Source: Ilex aquifolium (Eukaryota; Streptophyta; Magnoliopsida; Aquifoliales; Aquifoliaceae). Taken from it: 64,000 nt of DNA. How positions within the stretch are numbered: the stretch's first letter is position 1; every line of letters starts with the position of its first letter. The notes beneath the pieces are model-generated. The model saw only the letters and a program-made list of their open reading frames with translations. It searched no databases and was not told the DNA's origin. The DNA lies in the NCBI GenBank assembly GCA_951799425.1, contig OX637394.1, positions 27,812,001 to 27,876,000 on the forward strand, in the 5' to 3' direction. Below, piece by piece: positions 49,174 through 60,687 of this stretch. The translations under genes were made by a program, and so were the position numbers.

Positions 49174-50398
49174 TGATTAAACATGAAATATGCATAAACA
49201 TCATCATTATACACTGGTTGATTGCATTATTTTTTTATTTAAATGTACGTAAATGATATATTTTCAAATTTTATGTCTATTTCGCAGTGTTTGCTTAATT
49301 TATAGATAAAGAGACCAAAAGAACAAAGTTTGGAAGCAAACACTGTGAAAAAGGAATGAACTTCGAGCATTTGGAGTGAACGTTGAAGCATGGGTAGAAT
49401 ATTTGATGCATCTAGACGAGAATTAGGACCGTCCGCACGGGGCCAAGCTATTGGAAATTGAAGTTTGGTAGAAGAATGAGTGCGTCCGGACGCAATTGGT
49501 GAAAATTGGATAGAATGTTGCATACATTATTGGTGAAAATTGGATAGAATGTTGCATACATTCGAACGCAACTCCTTTTTTGCTTTGTTGGGTTCTTCAG
49601 TTGTATTAGGGTTTGATGTCCTCCATGCCGGCTATATATATGGACCTTGTAATCTAGATTAGGGATAATTATTTTTTACCTATTTCTCTTTTTTTTGTAA
49701 TTGTTTTGATATCCATGGATTGCTAAATCCCCTAACTAAAGTTTGGGGTGATTCTTTCAATAAAGCACGATATTTATGTCTCTAATCCATTATTGTTCTT
49801 CACTGTATGATTATTTTTCTTAATTAATCTAAATGTTTGAGTGAAGTTTGTGCTTTGTTAAATCCTTTGATTCATTGTGCCACATAAATCAAATGCTTGA
49901 GATTCCCTACGAGTCAAATAACTAATTTTGTATGGTTGGATTAATTAATAAGAATTTTTTAGGAAAATAATTAATTCATTGTCAGACTCCGAGCACAACG
50001 AATACTTGTGAACTATAATTAAATATTAATTTTTATCCAAGTAATTTGTCCATTATACTTTATAAATTGTTTTCAATATAATCACCGCTAAATCTTCTAA
50101 TTAAGATCACTCCTCGACTAATTCTTAATTGAATTTAAAAATCGGATCAAGAATAAATATTGTGTACGATTGAAAGAGGATCCCTGTTGTTTTAGTATTT
50201 CTCAAATATTGTTTTAATCAAAGTTACTGCTTTCTTCAAATCCAATTTATTCCAATCTTTCAAAATAATGTTTCTTTCTTTTTAATTTTATTGTGTTCCA
50301 AGTTTTCATCAATTCTTTGTATTACGACCTCGGACTCTCGAGCATTATGTTACTTCGTGAGAACTTTTACTTGGGTGATCAATTCTAAAATTGTAGCA
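49174..50398 (+). repeat. 3' LTR of the third Athila copy
   Basis: It starts TGATTAAACATG after the polypurine tract. The right end is placed at GTAGCA (50398) by analogy to the other Athila LTR and is less certain. U3 has a perfect 14-bp palindrome TGCGTCCGGACGCA (49481-49494), a tandem duplication, and a TATA box GCTATATATATGG near 49632. No primer site follows, as expected for a 3' LTR. Confidence 0.7.
49495..49562 (+). repeat. Tandem duplication, unit 34 bp
   Basis: ATTGGTGAAAATTGGATAGA followed by ATGTTGCATACATT occurs twice in a row, exactly or nearly so, between the U3 palindrome and the TATA box. Confidence 0.9.
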
Positions 50399-51669
50399 AT
50401 GACAACTATGAGTTCTTAGTGTCTAAGGGTGAATTTTGTGGACAGTTTTGAAATTGAAATTAGTAATTGAATTGGATGATTTAATTAATGCTTATTTTAT
50501 GATTGAGTAATTGTTATCAATTGGAAATATTTTGAGATTAATGGGGTTAATTATGATTAATATGATGCATTAAATCATATGCAATATTTAAAAAGTTGTG
50601 AGGGTAGAATGATCAAATGTGTGGTTCAGGCTTAACGAGGGCAGTTCTTGAAATATAATGCATTATTTGGGTGATGTCATCCTTTTCCATTAAGATTTTT
50701 TACGTCCGTCACATGCATGGGGGTGTTTCTGCAAAACGTTTTAAATGCAAGGGATCGCCATGCAATTTTTATAATGTCAAGAGGTGTCTGTGTCAATTAT
50801 TTAAATGTCGAGGGTGTAGATGAAATTTGTCATAGTATTTATTAATTTCCTAAATCAAGTCTTTCAATTATACCCAACTAGTATTATTATTTTCTTTTTG
50901 TTTTTTCCCATTTTGATTATAGCAATTATTATTAACTTAAGTGAGATATATTGTATTGAAGAAATTCTCCACCAAGCACTTTGAGTAATCTAACTTAATG
51001 GAATCAAGAGGGGGAGTATATCTAAATCCTCTCTCCTCTTTTTTTTTGGCTTCTCCAAACAGTGTTCAACTTCGAACATCAAATAAGTGTTGGGTTGGAG
51101 GATAAGAGGTGATAAGATGATGTAACTAGATTGCATATATATTACTATAAAATGTCAACAAAAGTGAAAAAATTTTGATTGATTAAACTAACTTTAACTA
51201 ATATCATTTGCATCCTATCCTTTTATATCTTACGGAAGTTAACAGTTGGTTACTAAGATCCCTCTCATATTAATTTTACATTACATACATAAAAATTAAC
51301 TAAATAGACAATTTAAGTTACAAAGCCCTAATGCATTAGGGCCCTCCAAAACTTACCAAGTCTTCGAAGTTCCTCTAAATACCTAGATTAGGAGGAAGCT
51401 AAAGGAAAACCTAACAACAACACCTTTTCCTCATGGCAGCCCTAGAGCCAGAGAGTTAATCCAGCAAACTTACCATTTCTTGCATCAGCTCCTCTTCCTC
51501 ATGCTCCGTTATCCCAAAATTTGCATGTTCTATGCATAGGTGGAAATCAGACAAAGGATAGTGATTTCATTGCAAAGGTATTGCACAGAACTATAGACTT
51601 TCATATGAAATCAACATAAATTTGTCCAATGTATCATTCTTGTTACCTTAGCATTCGAATTCACGATTA
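50399..51669. other. Intergenic DNA
   Basis: AT-rich, without a recognisable gene or element. It separates the third Athila copy from the plus-strand Tat element. Confidence 0.5.
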
Positions 51670-52786
51670 TGAGATGAAGGGATAGTTTCCGTAATCAAGT
51701 GGGCAAGCGACACATGTCCTCGGCATCATTGGCTCACCTCAGCATATTGCCTTGGAGTGTTTAGGTTACCTCGGCGACCCCAGTCTACCTCGGCGCTAAG
51801 AAGATCACCTCGGCGTGTTTTCTCCCCCTCTGTCGCTATCCACCCAACCTCAGCATCTAGGCAGGCACGTCAGCATGAGGTGAACAATAGCCCTGATGTC
51901 AATCCCTACCAAAAGATGAGCTTCGATCTCAAGAAAAATAGGAAAAGATCAACTGAGGCAAGCATACCCGTGACTGAGGTAAAGCAACTTCTGAGCATCG
52001 TGGCTTAGGAGCGGAGTTGACTATCAGTCATTGGTCCCCCTCTCTAAGGTAATCAAAATGTTTAGAAAGGCAGTTCAATGACCAATGATAAAGGCATACG
52101 GTGTACGGGACAATTAATTATTGACCCCTTGGAGGAGAATTGACGAAAATACCCTTGCGCGTGCATAGCCATGCCCAAGGCACATTAAATGATTCTACAT
52201 AAGCGTGGGATGTATTCATTGCTCGGTGGAGCCGAGAAGTGTGCATTAAGTACTCGGAGACCCGAGCGCAGATCTATAGAAACTTCTGGTGCAAGAAGAA
52301 GCAGGCACTCTGATCGAGGTCTGCGCACCAAATGTTATCTTCTGTACGAACCAACCAGGTGTTTTCCCTCCAAGGGGACCCAGCTGTCCACATTGATCAA
52401 CTCCTGGAAGGTATAAATAACACTCTCAAGCTTAAAGCTAAGGTACGCAACCCCTTATCCAACCAATAGAACAGTGCTCTCAAACCATTCTTGAAATATT
52501 GACTTGAGCGTTGGAGGGGTCACGCCAGAGAACACTTCGGCGCCCTTTTAACCCTTCTTTCTTGAGTGACAAGACTCCGTTCTAGAGCTTACCCATGAGT
52601 AGACCATTTGCAAAGGGTTCATCACTATTTACCACCTTTCTTCTTTAAGTCCCTGCTTGAAGCTCCATAACTATTCACTGTGGAAAACACAAGAAGGATC
52701 CCATTGAAGTGACTTTCCAAGTAGACTTGAGCTCACCAGGGGAGAGATCTGTCATCTCATTTATCGTGCAAAAATCTTCCTGCACA
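51670..52786 (+). repeat. 5' LTR of the second Tat element
   Basis: It begins TGAGATGAAGG and ends near TCCTGCACA before the primer site. Its first 430 bases match 63623-64000, including ACCTCGGCG-type words repeated at short intervals. The right border is uncertain by two bases. Confidence 0.88.
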
Positions 52787-52787
52787 A

Positions 52788-52804
52788 TTTGGCGCCGTCT
52801 GTTG
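52788..52804 (+). promoter_or_regulatory. Primer-binding site region
   Basis: TTTGGCGCCGTCTGTTG follows the LTR. Its first part fits a tRNA ending in GGCGCCA. The same motif, with one change, flanks the LTR of the other Tat element. Confidence 0.65.
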
Positions 52805-52807
52805 GAA

Positions 52808-54660
52808 ATGACTAAGTTTTCTCATGACAATAACCATGATGAGCACATGTTTGAAAGGAAAAGTTCCTCAACAAAGAAGCATAGACGTTCCAGCTCCATC
52901 CATGTCGAGGACGGAGGATCAAGTCAAAAGTATCAACAAGTAGCATCCAAATCACTCTAGAGAAAGGACCTACCAGACTGAACCAAGTCTTGGGGGTAAG
53001 AAGGGAGGACCCCTAGCCCGCTAACTCATCAACCTCATCAAGGAGCAGTTGGGGAGCCGTTTAAAGCAAATTGAGGAGGACAACATGCATGTTCTCAATA
53101 GACTCGACAAGTTTGCTCTCTCCGGCGAGGTTTCCTGAAGCATACGACCATGAAGAGAGTCCTTCATCAAATAGGTGGGGAGCAAGTACTTGAGGAACCA
53201 TCTTAGCAACAGAGCATAAGGCTTCAAGGTTCCGACATGCCCAAGGGCCAATGGATAGAACTCAGAGCTCCCAGCTAAAAGGTTCAGACCCTTGGCTCAG
53301 AACGACCTCCGTCGATGATTGTCCGGGCGAGGGGCGAAGAGGAATCTAATGAGGGGTCAACCCTCTCTGTGAAGGACGGAGAGGCCATGCAACATGCAGC
53401 ACGTCGTGACCCTGATGAGAGAAAATACCATACATACGAGGAGGACCTGAGATCCAAGCTAGACTCAAAAAGGATGGAGAGGTCCATTCGTGGCTGTGAC
53501 GTCGATACCGGTGACGAAGCCATCTAGTCACCATTCACTAGGAACAGTAGGGAGGTGGAAGTGCCAAAGAAGTTTGTCATCCCGCGGTTCAAGGTTTACG
53601 ATAGACATTCTAACCCGGAAGCCCACATCTGATAGTATAAAAAGCTAATGTTTATGTATCATTCAGACCATAGGCTGTTGTGTCAGGTGTTCTCATTGAG
53701 CCTAGGTGACACAGCCATGAAATGGCTCAAAGCCCTCCCACCAATTAGCATAGGATCCTGGAAAGAACTAACTAGACAGTTCACCGCGCGATTTATCACC
53801 GAGAGCAAACGCCCCAAAGATATGGGATCCCTATTGACTCCAACGGAGATAAGGTGAGACACTCCACCAGTATGCTACCCACTACTAGGAGGAGGTCAAC
53901 GAGGTAGAGGGGTACTCCAAAGTCATGGCAACTGCTTTTTTTCAACTTGGGTTGTCCCAAGACACATGCCTTTACAAATCCTTGACGAAGCGGACATCGA
54001 TGGACAAGAGTGAGTTGATAGCCCGTATCAACAAGTTCTCCAGGGTGGAGGATGAGTTGACATGGATTCGGGGAAGGAATTTGGCCCCAAAGAAAAAAGA
54101 AAAGGAAAAAGACAGGATCCCTCCTAAGAAAGGTTTGATTTCGGCAACAGGGAATTCCTTCAGGGGGTCCACACTTTGTTCAAGGAACCTATCTACAAAC
54201 TGTTGCACAAGATCAAGAAGGAATCGTTTTTCAAGTGGCCGCCCAAGATGTAGGGTGATCCCTCCTCCAGGATTTAGAATGCCAGGTGCTCTTACCACAA
54301 GGATGTGGGACACCTCACCGAGGATTACCGAGTATACAAATATTTCCTAGAAAATTTGGTTCAGGAGGGACACCTCCAGGAGTACATCGAGAAGGAAACA
54401 CCAAGGGAAACCATCGTCGTCATTGACCATGCCACTGCTTGTAACAATGTAATCAACATCATTCATGTTTGCCCTCTAAAACAGCCAACAACCAACATTC
54501 TCAAGTCCGACTTGAAGAGAATCGCCTTTGTCAAAAAGGTGGGGGAAGAAAAGGATGAAGGCCAAATGATTAAGAAGCCACAAGTGGATCAAAGTGGCAT
54601 TACCTTCTCAATTGCCGATCTGACTAGTGTGGCCCTTCCCTATGAAGATGCCTTGATCAT
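52808..54660 (+). pseudogene. Tat gag, second element
   Basis: A start ATG at 52808 (MTKFSHDNNHDEHMFERKSS) is followed by several broken frames. Conserved parts: VPKKFVIPRFKVYDRHSNPE, FSLSLGDTAMKWLKALPPIS, LTRQFTARFITESKRPKDMG, MDKSELIARINKFSRVEDEL, and the Cys/His-like CSYHKDVGHLTEDYRVYKY. It ends at the stop near 54670 directly before protease. At least five stops or frameshifts. Confidence 0.82.
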
Positions 54661-54667
54661 AACTCTG

Positions 54668-55018
54668 TGAATTTTGAACTTCGACGTCAAGAGGATTTTG
54701 GTCGACTCGGGGAGTTCCTCGGAGGTAATGTACCTCGACGTACTCAAGCGGATAGGCCTTGGGTCCAGAGATCTGACCCACGTCAAGACACCCCTCGTCG
54801 GATTCAATGGGTCGTACGCCCTACCTCTAGGGAAGATTACTCTGTCGATCACCGTAGGACCTATTACGATCAATACGGATTTTGTGGTGATCAATTTCGA
54901 TTCACCATACAACATAATCATGGGGCGGACTTGGTTGCACTCATTTGAAGCAGTGCATTCCACTTACCACCAGAAATTGAAGTTCACCACTCCGAAGGGG
55001 GAAATGGAGATCTGTTGA
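54668..55018 (+). pseudogene. Tat protease, second element
   Basis: The frame reads FDVKRILVDSGSSSEVMYLD (DSGS active site), then LVGFNGSYALPLGKITLSI and YNIIMGRTWLHSFEAVHST. It is open from 54674 to TGA 55016-55018. Confidence 0.87.
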
Positions 55019-55239
55019 GATCAAGCCTTATCAAAGAGTTATTTTTATGCCACCGTAAAAGTTGGGGTCGCATCCAAGGAGGATGAACTTGCTTCGGAGG
55101 AAGTGTTGAACAAATAGCAACTATAATTGGGGTGGCTAGGCGTGGATGAGCCGTGAGGTGACCCAGCCGACCGCTTAGTGAAAGACCTCTAGAAGGTACT
55201 CCTAAACGAAGGTGATGAAGAAAGATACTTTTTGATCAG

Positions 55240-56200
55240 CTCAACGATGTCCACGACAAAACAGGAAGAGATCTCGACCTTTCTGCAAAAAGAATGTAGA
55301 CGTGTTTGCATGCGACACCGCAAAAATGACAGGCATAAGTCCTAACATCATAACCCACAGGATTCATGTGTACCCTAATCACAAGCCCATCAAACAAAAG
55401 TCTCGGCATTCGGTGCCTCATCACACCCAGGCAGTAAATGAAGAGGTAGAGCAACTCCTGGAATTCGACGCCATCCAATAGGTGTAATTTCCCTAATGGT
55501 TGTCAAACACTGTCTGCATGAAAAAATAGAGTGGGAAGTGGCGTGTCTGTGTTGACTTCATAGATTTGAACAAGGGATATCCAAAGGACAACTATCCCCT
55601 CCCCATGGTTGATCAACTAGTCAATGTCATGGCGGGACACGAATGCATGACCTTCATGGATGCCTGAGCCGATTACCACCAGATCCTCCTCCATCTGTCT
55701 GATCAAGAAAAGACCTCGTTCATCACTCCAAGGGGGATCTACTACTATAAGGTCATGTTGTTTAGATTGAAGAATGTCGGTGATACCTATCATAGGTTAA
55801 TGAACCAGATGATTGAGTAGCAAATGGGGGACACCATGGAAGTATACATCGATGATATGCTAGTCAAAAGTAGGCTTCGAGGTGATCATCTGGCGAACCT
55901 GAAGGATGCCTTCGATACGTTCCGTAAGTATGAGTTGAAGCTGAATATGGCTAAGTGTTCTTTTAGGGTTGGCTCTGGAAAGTTTCTGGGATATTTGGTG
56001 AGTCAGCGAGACATCGAGGCCAGCCCAGAGCAGATACAGGCTATCATAGATGTGTGTAGTCCCCAGACTATCTGCGACATCCAAAAACTCACGGGAATGC
56101 TAGCTGCCTTAAACCGTTTCATAGCCCGTTCATCGGATAAATATAGACCCTTCTTCGGCACGATCAAGAGGTCCAGGAAAGATACTTGGAATGAGGAATG
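55240..56200 (+). pseudogene. Tat reverse transcriptase, second element
   Basis: Motifs: KMTGISPNIITHRIHVYPNH, WRVCVDFIDLNKGYPKDNYP, PMVDQLVNVMAGHECMTFMD, YKVMLFRLKNVGDTYHRLMN, the active site MEVYIDDMLVKSRLRGDHL, and KCSFRVGSGKFLGYLVSQRD. YIDD is intact. Stops lie near 55482, 55530, 55667 and 55818, and there is a frameshift near 56200. Confidence 0.88.
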
Positions 56201-56204
56201 CAAA

Positions 56205-56670
56205 AAAAAAAATGCTCAAAGTGATCATCGAATACCTTGGGGTCCTCCCCGACCTTATCGGTCCTAGAGCGATGGGAGATGTTATTTCTCTACTTAGTTG
56301 TTTCCGAGTTTGCCGTCAGCGGTATACTAGTTCACAAGTGCGAGCAGGAATAAAACCAGTATACTACGCGAGTAAATCCCTTCTAGACCCAGAAACGAGA
56401 TACCTCCCCTAGAAAAGATTGTGTTAGTACTAGTCACCGCCGCACAGAAGTTGAGGCACTACTTCCAAGCATATCCCATCATGGTTTTGACGGATCAACC
56501 TCTAAGGGCCATCTTGATGAAAGCCGACCTTTCTAGAAGAATAGCAAAGTGGGCGGTGGAGTTAGAGGAACACGACATCCATTATAAACCTTGCACGATG
56601 ATAAAGGGTCAAGTCCTGGTAGACTTCATTGCCGAATTTACACAAGGAGAGCCCCTTCCGCTCGGGGAAA
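56205..56670 (+). pseudogene. Tat RNase H, second element
   Basis: KPVYYASKSLLDPETRYLP, then LVTAAQKLRHYFQAYPIMVL, TDQPLRAILMKADLSRRIAK and KGQVLVDFIAEFTQGE. A stop near 56410 and a frameshift interrupt it. Confidence 0.85.
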
Positions 56671-56699
56671 CACCCTCGGAGTGGGAGCCAGGCAGACTC

Positions 56700-57130
56700 C
56701 TAGAAATTGTGTGTGCATGGATCCTCTAACAACAAGGGTTCCGGAATTGGAGTGTTGTTAGTCTCCCATGATGGATTGGTGTCGAAGCAAGTTGTGCGAC
56801 TAAGGTTCAATGTGTCCAACAACAAAGATGAATACGAGGTTCTCATCTCGGGACTCAACCTTGCCAATGTAGTCAAGGCCTCTGTATTTTCAGTTTTTTG
56901 TGACTCGCTACTGGTGGTCAACCAGGTCAATAGAGAGTTTGAAGCAAGGGATCCAAGAATGAAGGCCTACCATCACAAAGTCATGAAATTGCTCCAGAAG
57001 TTCAAAAAGGTGGAGGTCAAGCAACTCCCACGTGATAGGAATTCTCATGTCAACACATTAGCTTTCCTGGCCTTGGCGTTGGACTCTGAGATAACCCAGA
57101 GGATCACGGTGGTGTATCTTCCTGGCTCTA
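56700..57130 (+). pseudogene. Second RNase H, second Tat element
   Basis: GSGIGVLLVSHDGLVSKQVV, RFNVSNNKDEYEVLISGLNL, VFCDSLLVVNQVNREFEARD and PRDRNSHVNTLAFLA carry the acidic RNase H positions (E, D, and a changed last motif). The frame from 56707 stays open to 57348. This second domain supports the Tat assignment. Confidence 0.82.
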
Positions 57131-60100
57131 GCATAAACGATATTCCAGAAGCTCTGACAATCCAGGAAAGGGGAGAGCCCCCTAGTTGGATAGATCCCCT
57201 TCTTAAATTCCTTGTGACGGGGGAACACCCAGAATGTCCCAAGGAAGCCAGGAAGGTCAAGATGAAAACACCAAGGTTCTGGGCCTCCTCGAACCAAAAG
57301 ATATACCAAAAATCCTTTTTCGGGACCCTATCTACTCCGTGTCAGTGAAGATAAAGTTGAGCCCCTCCTATATGAAGTGCACAAAGGCATATGTGGGGGG
57401 CACTCAAACGGAAGACCCATGGCACACCGAATCATGTCACAAGGGTATTGGTGGTCATGCATGCAGAGAGATGCGCAAACTTATGTGCGAAATGATATCA
57501 ATGTCAGAGGTTTTCTCCGTTATCAAGCAACCAGCAGGAGACTTGCACCCACAAACCAGTCCTTGAACGTTCGCCCAATGGGGGCTCGACTTGGTGGGAC
57601 CCCTCTCAAAAGCCCCCAAAAATAAGAAGTTCCTAGTAGTTGGGACTAACTACTTCATAAAAGGAGTGAAGCCGAGCCATTAGCACATTAGGGATACGGA
57701 CACCAAAAGTTTCGTGTGGAAGAACATAGTGACGAGGTTTGGGATCGGTCATGTACTTGTATCAGACAATGGGACTCAATTTAATAGTGGCCCTTTCAAA
57801 TCTTTTTATGAGCATTTGGGAATTCGGAACTACTACTCCATGTCTTACTACCCCTAAGGCAACGGGCAGGCGAAATCCTCCAACAAGACTATCATCAATG
57901 GAATTAAGAAGAGGCTAGAGAAATCTAAGGGAAAATGGGTCGAGAAGCTCTTGAATGTCCTCTAGGCCTACAGAACGACTCTGCGCACCTCGACGGGCGA
58001 GACAACTTATGCCCTCGCTTATGGAGTAGAGGTAGTTATCCCATTGGAGGTCGGTCTCCCCACTATAAGAACTCAAGCTTTTTACACAGGGAAGAACGGT
58101 CAACAACTCACCCGAGACTTGGATCTCATAGAAGAAAGGAGAGAAATAGTTGCCTTACAGTTGGCAAAGTACCAAGCCAAGGTGTCTAAACTCTACCACA
58201 AGAGAGTCAACCCACAAGAATTCCAAGTGGGTGACCTGGTGCTCAAAAAAGTGGTTGTGAATGACTTGATCTGAAATGTGTACACTTAAGTGCAGACGGT
58301 CAAGTTGTAGTAATAATCCGGTTAAGTCCATCGAATCCACCGGGAACTAATGTTGGTGTTTCGAAGTAAGTAGTGACAGAGACCAAAGTGACTGGAACCC
58401 TTGAGATTTAAAGTGATGATCTTTATGGATTTTTCCTGGACAGAATATAAAATTCTTCCCAAGAGGATTTTTTAGACAAAATATAATATTCTCTCAAATG
58501 TAAAAGTCACCCTTTAGTTCGAGGATTTGGACATATAGTCAATCATCCAGTTGTTATACTTGTGCTTGGGAACTCAATTAACTCCTGTGTCAACATAAAG
58601 TTAATCGGAAGATAAAGAGGGATTGTGAGAATTAAGAGCATGATTCCGATGTCTTTGTAGAGATTTACAAGAATTGTCTGTGTCGAGACTCAACCCATCT
58701 GCAAACAAGCAAGTCTTTCTACAAGGTATCCGACCACTGTGTTAGTATTCTATTCTTAGTTGAAGCACAATAATGGTGAAGATTGAAAGGTAGTCATGAA
58801 GATATAGTTAGAGTACTTGCACAGGACCAATGAGTCTTCCTATGTCAAGAGTCATCTATGTCATAGAAATGACTCATGGTTGTGCCTTAGCTTTGCTAGA
58901 TGCATTCAATCATTCAATAAGCAAGTGAAAGATAAAACATTAAGCATAAATGAAATGCACAAATATAACTTTCAAATAATTTATACATGTCCATCACCTC
59001 TTACTAAAGAGTGAATGAGAAACTACTCACTCTTCATGGCTTTAGTAAAGCTAAAAAAGTGAGTGATTATCATCCCTCTAAGTAGAGGAGTTACAAGGTA
59101 AAACACACTGCACAAGGAGTCTATGTTCGACAAAGAATAAGTGAATCACTTTCCACCCTTCACGGCTTTGGTAAAACTCTAGAAAATTGAAAGAGTTTCA
59201 CTCCTCTAAGGGAAGAAGGAAGCTCAAACAATGGAAGCAAATGAAACTAATAATGAAAGTAGAAGAAAGCTAGTCACTTTTGGAGGGTTTCCTCCTCAGC
59301 CAAAAGATGATTTATCTCCCTCTATGTATGTCTATCTATATTTAAGTCTAAGTGTATGAAAGTGTAAGTCTGAGTCTAAGACTAAGTCCCATTTGAAGCT
59401 CCCACAATGAGAGTATTTATAGGTAAGGAGGAGGGGGTAAAGAACTGTAAAAGAATAGTACAAAGTCTTCAAAGTCCAAGTGAATGTCTCAAGGTCCGGA
59501 TATAAAATCAACCACTCTGCAGCCTATCTGGGGACTATGTTCGAACGTAGTATGGCGTTCGATCGTTGACTCCTGTATTATGTTATGGGCGTTCGAACGC
59601 TTAATGGAGTTTGAACGTAGTCTCAAGTGGCTCTTGTCACCCACAATAGATAGCAAGCCATGTCTCATCACTCTGGCATTCTGGTCCTCAAATAATTCAA
59701 GATGGCGTTCGAACGTTGATTAGCGTTCGAACGTTGTACTCAAGTAGCTCTTGGTCTTCTGTGAAAATAACTGCAACACACCATATGCCATCACCCTAGT
59801 AATCCAGTCTTCAAATAATTCAAAAGGACGTTTGAACGTGGATTGGCGTTCGAACGTTGATGTCATGTTTCAAACTTCTCCAATTTTCTTCCAGAACATG
59901 TGGGTGTTGCATGAAAGTTTGATGTTTATTGACTTTAGGTCCTTGTACAATCTTTTTCCTGAAATTTCATCATTGAAACTCTATCAAAGCATAATTAGTC
60001 TTAAAAATTCATAGTAAGATGCTAATTTTAACTACTAATCAGTGAACACCTGCGATCCAGCTGATGGGAAGATACGGCCTAACTGGGAGGGACCTTAGAA

Positions 60101-60206
60101 AGTCATATCAGTAGGAGGCTCCGGATCATCCAAACTTGAGGACATGTAAGGAAATGTTGTACTTAGACCCTAGAATGTAATGAACTTGAAAAAGTACTAC
60201 TTTTGA
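57131..60206 (+). pseudogene. Tat integrase, second element, split by a solo LTR
   Basis: N-terminal HKGICGGHSNGRPMAHRIMS is the HH half of the zinc finger. The core has WGLDLVGPLSKAP, FLVVGTNYFIKGVKPS, FGIGHVLVSDNGTQFNSGPF and RLEKSKGKWVEKLLNVL; the second catalytic Asp is kept. Then LAYGVEVVIPLEVGLPT and FQVGDLVLKKVVV lead to 58256. An Athila solo LTR occupies 58262-60041. The C-terminus resumes at 60042 (CDPADGKIRPNWEGP ... LKKYYF) and ends at 60204-60206. Stops and frameshifts are scattered throughout. Confidence 0.87.
58262..60041 (-). repeat. Athila solo LTR with exact 5-bp target duplication
   Basis: This is the reverse complement of the LTR at 43984-45927, from TGACTTGATC to TACTAATCA. 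GTGAA flanks it on both sides (58257-58261 and 60042-60046). There is no internal region, so it is a solo LTR left by recombination between the LTRs of a complete element. It holds CGTTCGAACG palindromes at 59538-59860. It is about 160 bp shorter than the other copy. Confidence 0.95.
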
Positions 60207-60687
60207 ATGGTATGGCCCCGGAGGTGAGACGCGCATGCCGCATTCACCTCCGAAAGACATAAGGGAATGGAAATTCTTGATGGGGAATGGTCCTGAGGGC
60301 AAACACATGTCAAAAACACTCTTGCCCCCAAAAATACTGAGGGCGCAAAGCCTCCCGAAGGAGTATGACCCAAGGGTGTAGGAGTACCGAGTGCACCCAT
60401 GGCCCGACATAAAAAGGTAACGCCTCCAAGATGAGATTGTTGCAAAATGCATTTTGACTTAAGCATAGAAAGGGGAATAAGATGTCCCGATCTTTCCCGA
60501 GGTCAGAGAGGCTAGGACATCGGCTCCCGATGAAGGCATAGCCCCGACGTTAAATTAGAAACAGAAATAGTTAAGTAAAAGAGAAATGCATATATGTATT
60601 CAAAGTTAAGAGGGATTTGTGTCCCTCAGGCTACAAAAATGGGAGAAGTCAACTAGCCACAAAAACAAGTAAAGGATGAAAAAAGTT
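60207..60687. other. Spacer between integrase and the antisense ORF
   Basis: Noncoding on both strands as far as I can see. Both the integrase and the antisense ORF end toward it. Confidence 0.5.
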
